Positions 63,515 to 64,000 of a stretch of DNA of 64,000 nt are shown here, piece after piece. The stretch lies in NCBI RefSeq assembly GCF_051014445.1, contig NC_135134.1, positions 11,313,672-11,377,671 of the forward strand. The letters run 5' to 3'. Each line of letters starts with the position of its first letter. Position 1 is the stretch's first letter. The notes under the pieces are model-generated. The model did not search any database, was not told the origin of the DNA, and saw nothing but the letters and a program-made list of their open reading frames with translations. Source of the DNA: Colletes latitarsis (Eukaryota > Arthropoda > Insecta > Hymenoptera > Colletidae). Made by a program: the position numbers and the translations under genes.

Positions 63515-63890
63515 CTCTAAAATATTATTCGCAACCAGGTTTAATTGACTGTTTCGGTGTGGTACGACATTACTACGTGATCCAAACCAGAAAAAACGCA
63601 GGATCTCGCCAACAAGAATGCGAATAATGCGAAAGTACGAGCCATATGAGGGCAAATACCAGACCTGACCGAGACATAACCGGCGTTATCCTCCAAAATA
63701 TTAATCGCAGCCAGGTTTAATAGACGGTTTCAGTGTAGTACCACATTACTACGTGGTCCTAGCCAGAAAAAGGCCAGGATCTGACTATTCAAGTATGCGA
63801 AAAATGCGAAAGTATGAGCTGGATGATGGCAAATACCAGACCTCACCCAGACATAACCGGCGTTATCCTCTAAAATAAAAATCGGAACCA
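63515..63890 (+). repeat. 375-bp duplication, copy 2 (offset 5,800)
   Basis: This matches 57,715-58,090. The array then continues with a GTGTGGAGTCACATTACTACG unit to the window end. Confidence 0.83.
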
Positions 63891-64000
63891 GGTTTAATTG
63901 ACTGTTTCAGTGTGGAGTCACATTACTACGGGATCCAAACCAGAAAAAACCCAGGATCTGGCCAACAAGTATGCGAAAAACGCGAAAGTGTGAGCCAGAT

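Larger units (their letters stand above)
1..64000 (+). repeat. Tandem satellite array, ~176-bp monomer, about 364 copies
   Basis: The sequence is a head-to-tail repetition of a unit of about 176 bp. Anchors such as CTGTTTC and the KpnI word GGTACC recur at 175-177 bp steps from start to end (for example at 28, 203, 379, 555 and 731). From the first anchor to the last is 63,874 bp, or 363 units, which leaves no room for an inserted gene or transposon. All copies read in the same direction; I saw no inverted copy. Both ends are cut inside a monomer, so the array continues outside the window. Family knowledge: such arrays usually build centromeric or pericentromeric heterochromatin. That role is inferred here, since no flanking or chromatin data are visible. 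The family itself is not one I recognise. Confidence 0.97.
51240..64000 (+). repeat. Domain R2: shuffled right-domain derivatives
   Basis: About 72 monomers. Diagnostic variants are GCGAAAAACGCG or GCGAAAAACGTGAACATACG, CTACGGGATCC, CCAGATAAGGGC, TTATCCTTTAAAATATT and CTGTCTCGGTGTGGTACTGC. The last variant occurs near 51,775, 53,006, 53,356, 54,411, 55,816, 55,990, 56,341, 58,806, 59,334, 59,868 and 61,440. Segments of two to five monomers recur at many offsets in changing order. Monomers of 173-175 bp are common. The many short plus- and minus-strand frames follow the repeat and are not genes. The array runs off the window end. Confidence 0.83.

Noticed and set aside
23969..63655. Many minus-strand frames of 80-210 codons in the right part as a family of membrane proteins
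   Set aside because: They recur with the 176/177-bp monomer, read all phases of the same repeat, start and stop at the same satellite positions, and frameshift between neighbours. The hydrophobic look comes from translating the T-rich complement strand.
1..64000. CRISPR array
   Set aside because: There are no short repeats with unique spacers. The whole 176-bp unit is repeated, and variation is spread throughout it.
1..64000. Human or primate alpha satellite, or the Arabidopsis 178-bp repeat
   Set aside because: The unit length is similar, but I find none of the characteristic words I know from either family.
24300..64000. CENP-B box at the TTCGGTGTGGTACCG segment
   Set aside because: The CENP-B core needs TTCG, four bases, A, two bases, then CGGG. 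Here G stands at the A position and CGGG is absent at the required spacing, on either strand.

Overview
The whole 64,000-base window is one uninterrupted array of tandem satellite DNA. I found no gene, no RNA gene, no transposon insertion and no unique sequence. The unit is about 176 bp, and every copy lies in the same orientation. Using the conserved word CTGTTTC as an anchor, the first copy is near base 28 and the last near 63,902. That span is 363 steps at a mean of 175.96 bp, so about 364 monomers are present, cut off mid-unit at both ends. An array of this kind (nucleosome-sized unit, strict head-to-tail order, several kilobase-scale duplications) is typical of eukaryotic centromeric or pericentromeric heterochromatin. 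I do not recognise the monomer as human alpha satellite, the Arabidopsis 178-bp repeat, or any other family I can name, so the species is left open.

The array has three sequence domains. Domain L (1 to about 23,640) has monomers with CAAATCCCAGACC, CTAGACCTAACATGCG, a SalI word (GTCGAC) in many units, and about 5 CpG per monomer. Domain R1 (about 23,640 to 50,300) has CAAATACCAGACC, GAGACATAACCGGCG, TATGCGAAAAATGCG, and about 10 CpG per monomer. Domain R2 (about 51,240 to the end) is a derivative of R1 with AAAAACGCG/AAAAACGTG variants, the BamHI word GGATCC in many units, and a CTGTCTCGG/TACTGC variant. Short mixed zones separate the domains.

Inside the domains there is no single regular higher-order repeat. 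There is a mosaic of segmental duplications whose offsets are all close to whole multiples of the monomer (for example 528, 880, 1,053, 1,058, 2,115, 2,635, 3,172, 4,054, 4,578, 4,583, 4,754, 5,279, 5,449, 5,800, 6,860 and 9,685 bp). The strongest is a 3.7-kb block at about 38,340-42,060 repeated at 43,620-47,340 with roughly ten differences seen by eye. Several junctions are chimeric monomers that show unequal exchange in register.

The open reading frames in the window, mostly on the minus strand of the right half, are by-products of the repeat. They repeat with the satellite, shift frame at 176-bp units and stay open only where 177-bp units (59 codons) follow one another. I do not annotate any of them as genes. 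The most useful observations are the abrupt L/R1 boundary, the CpG difference between domains, two short tandem duplications inside every monomer, and the recent duplication history.
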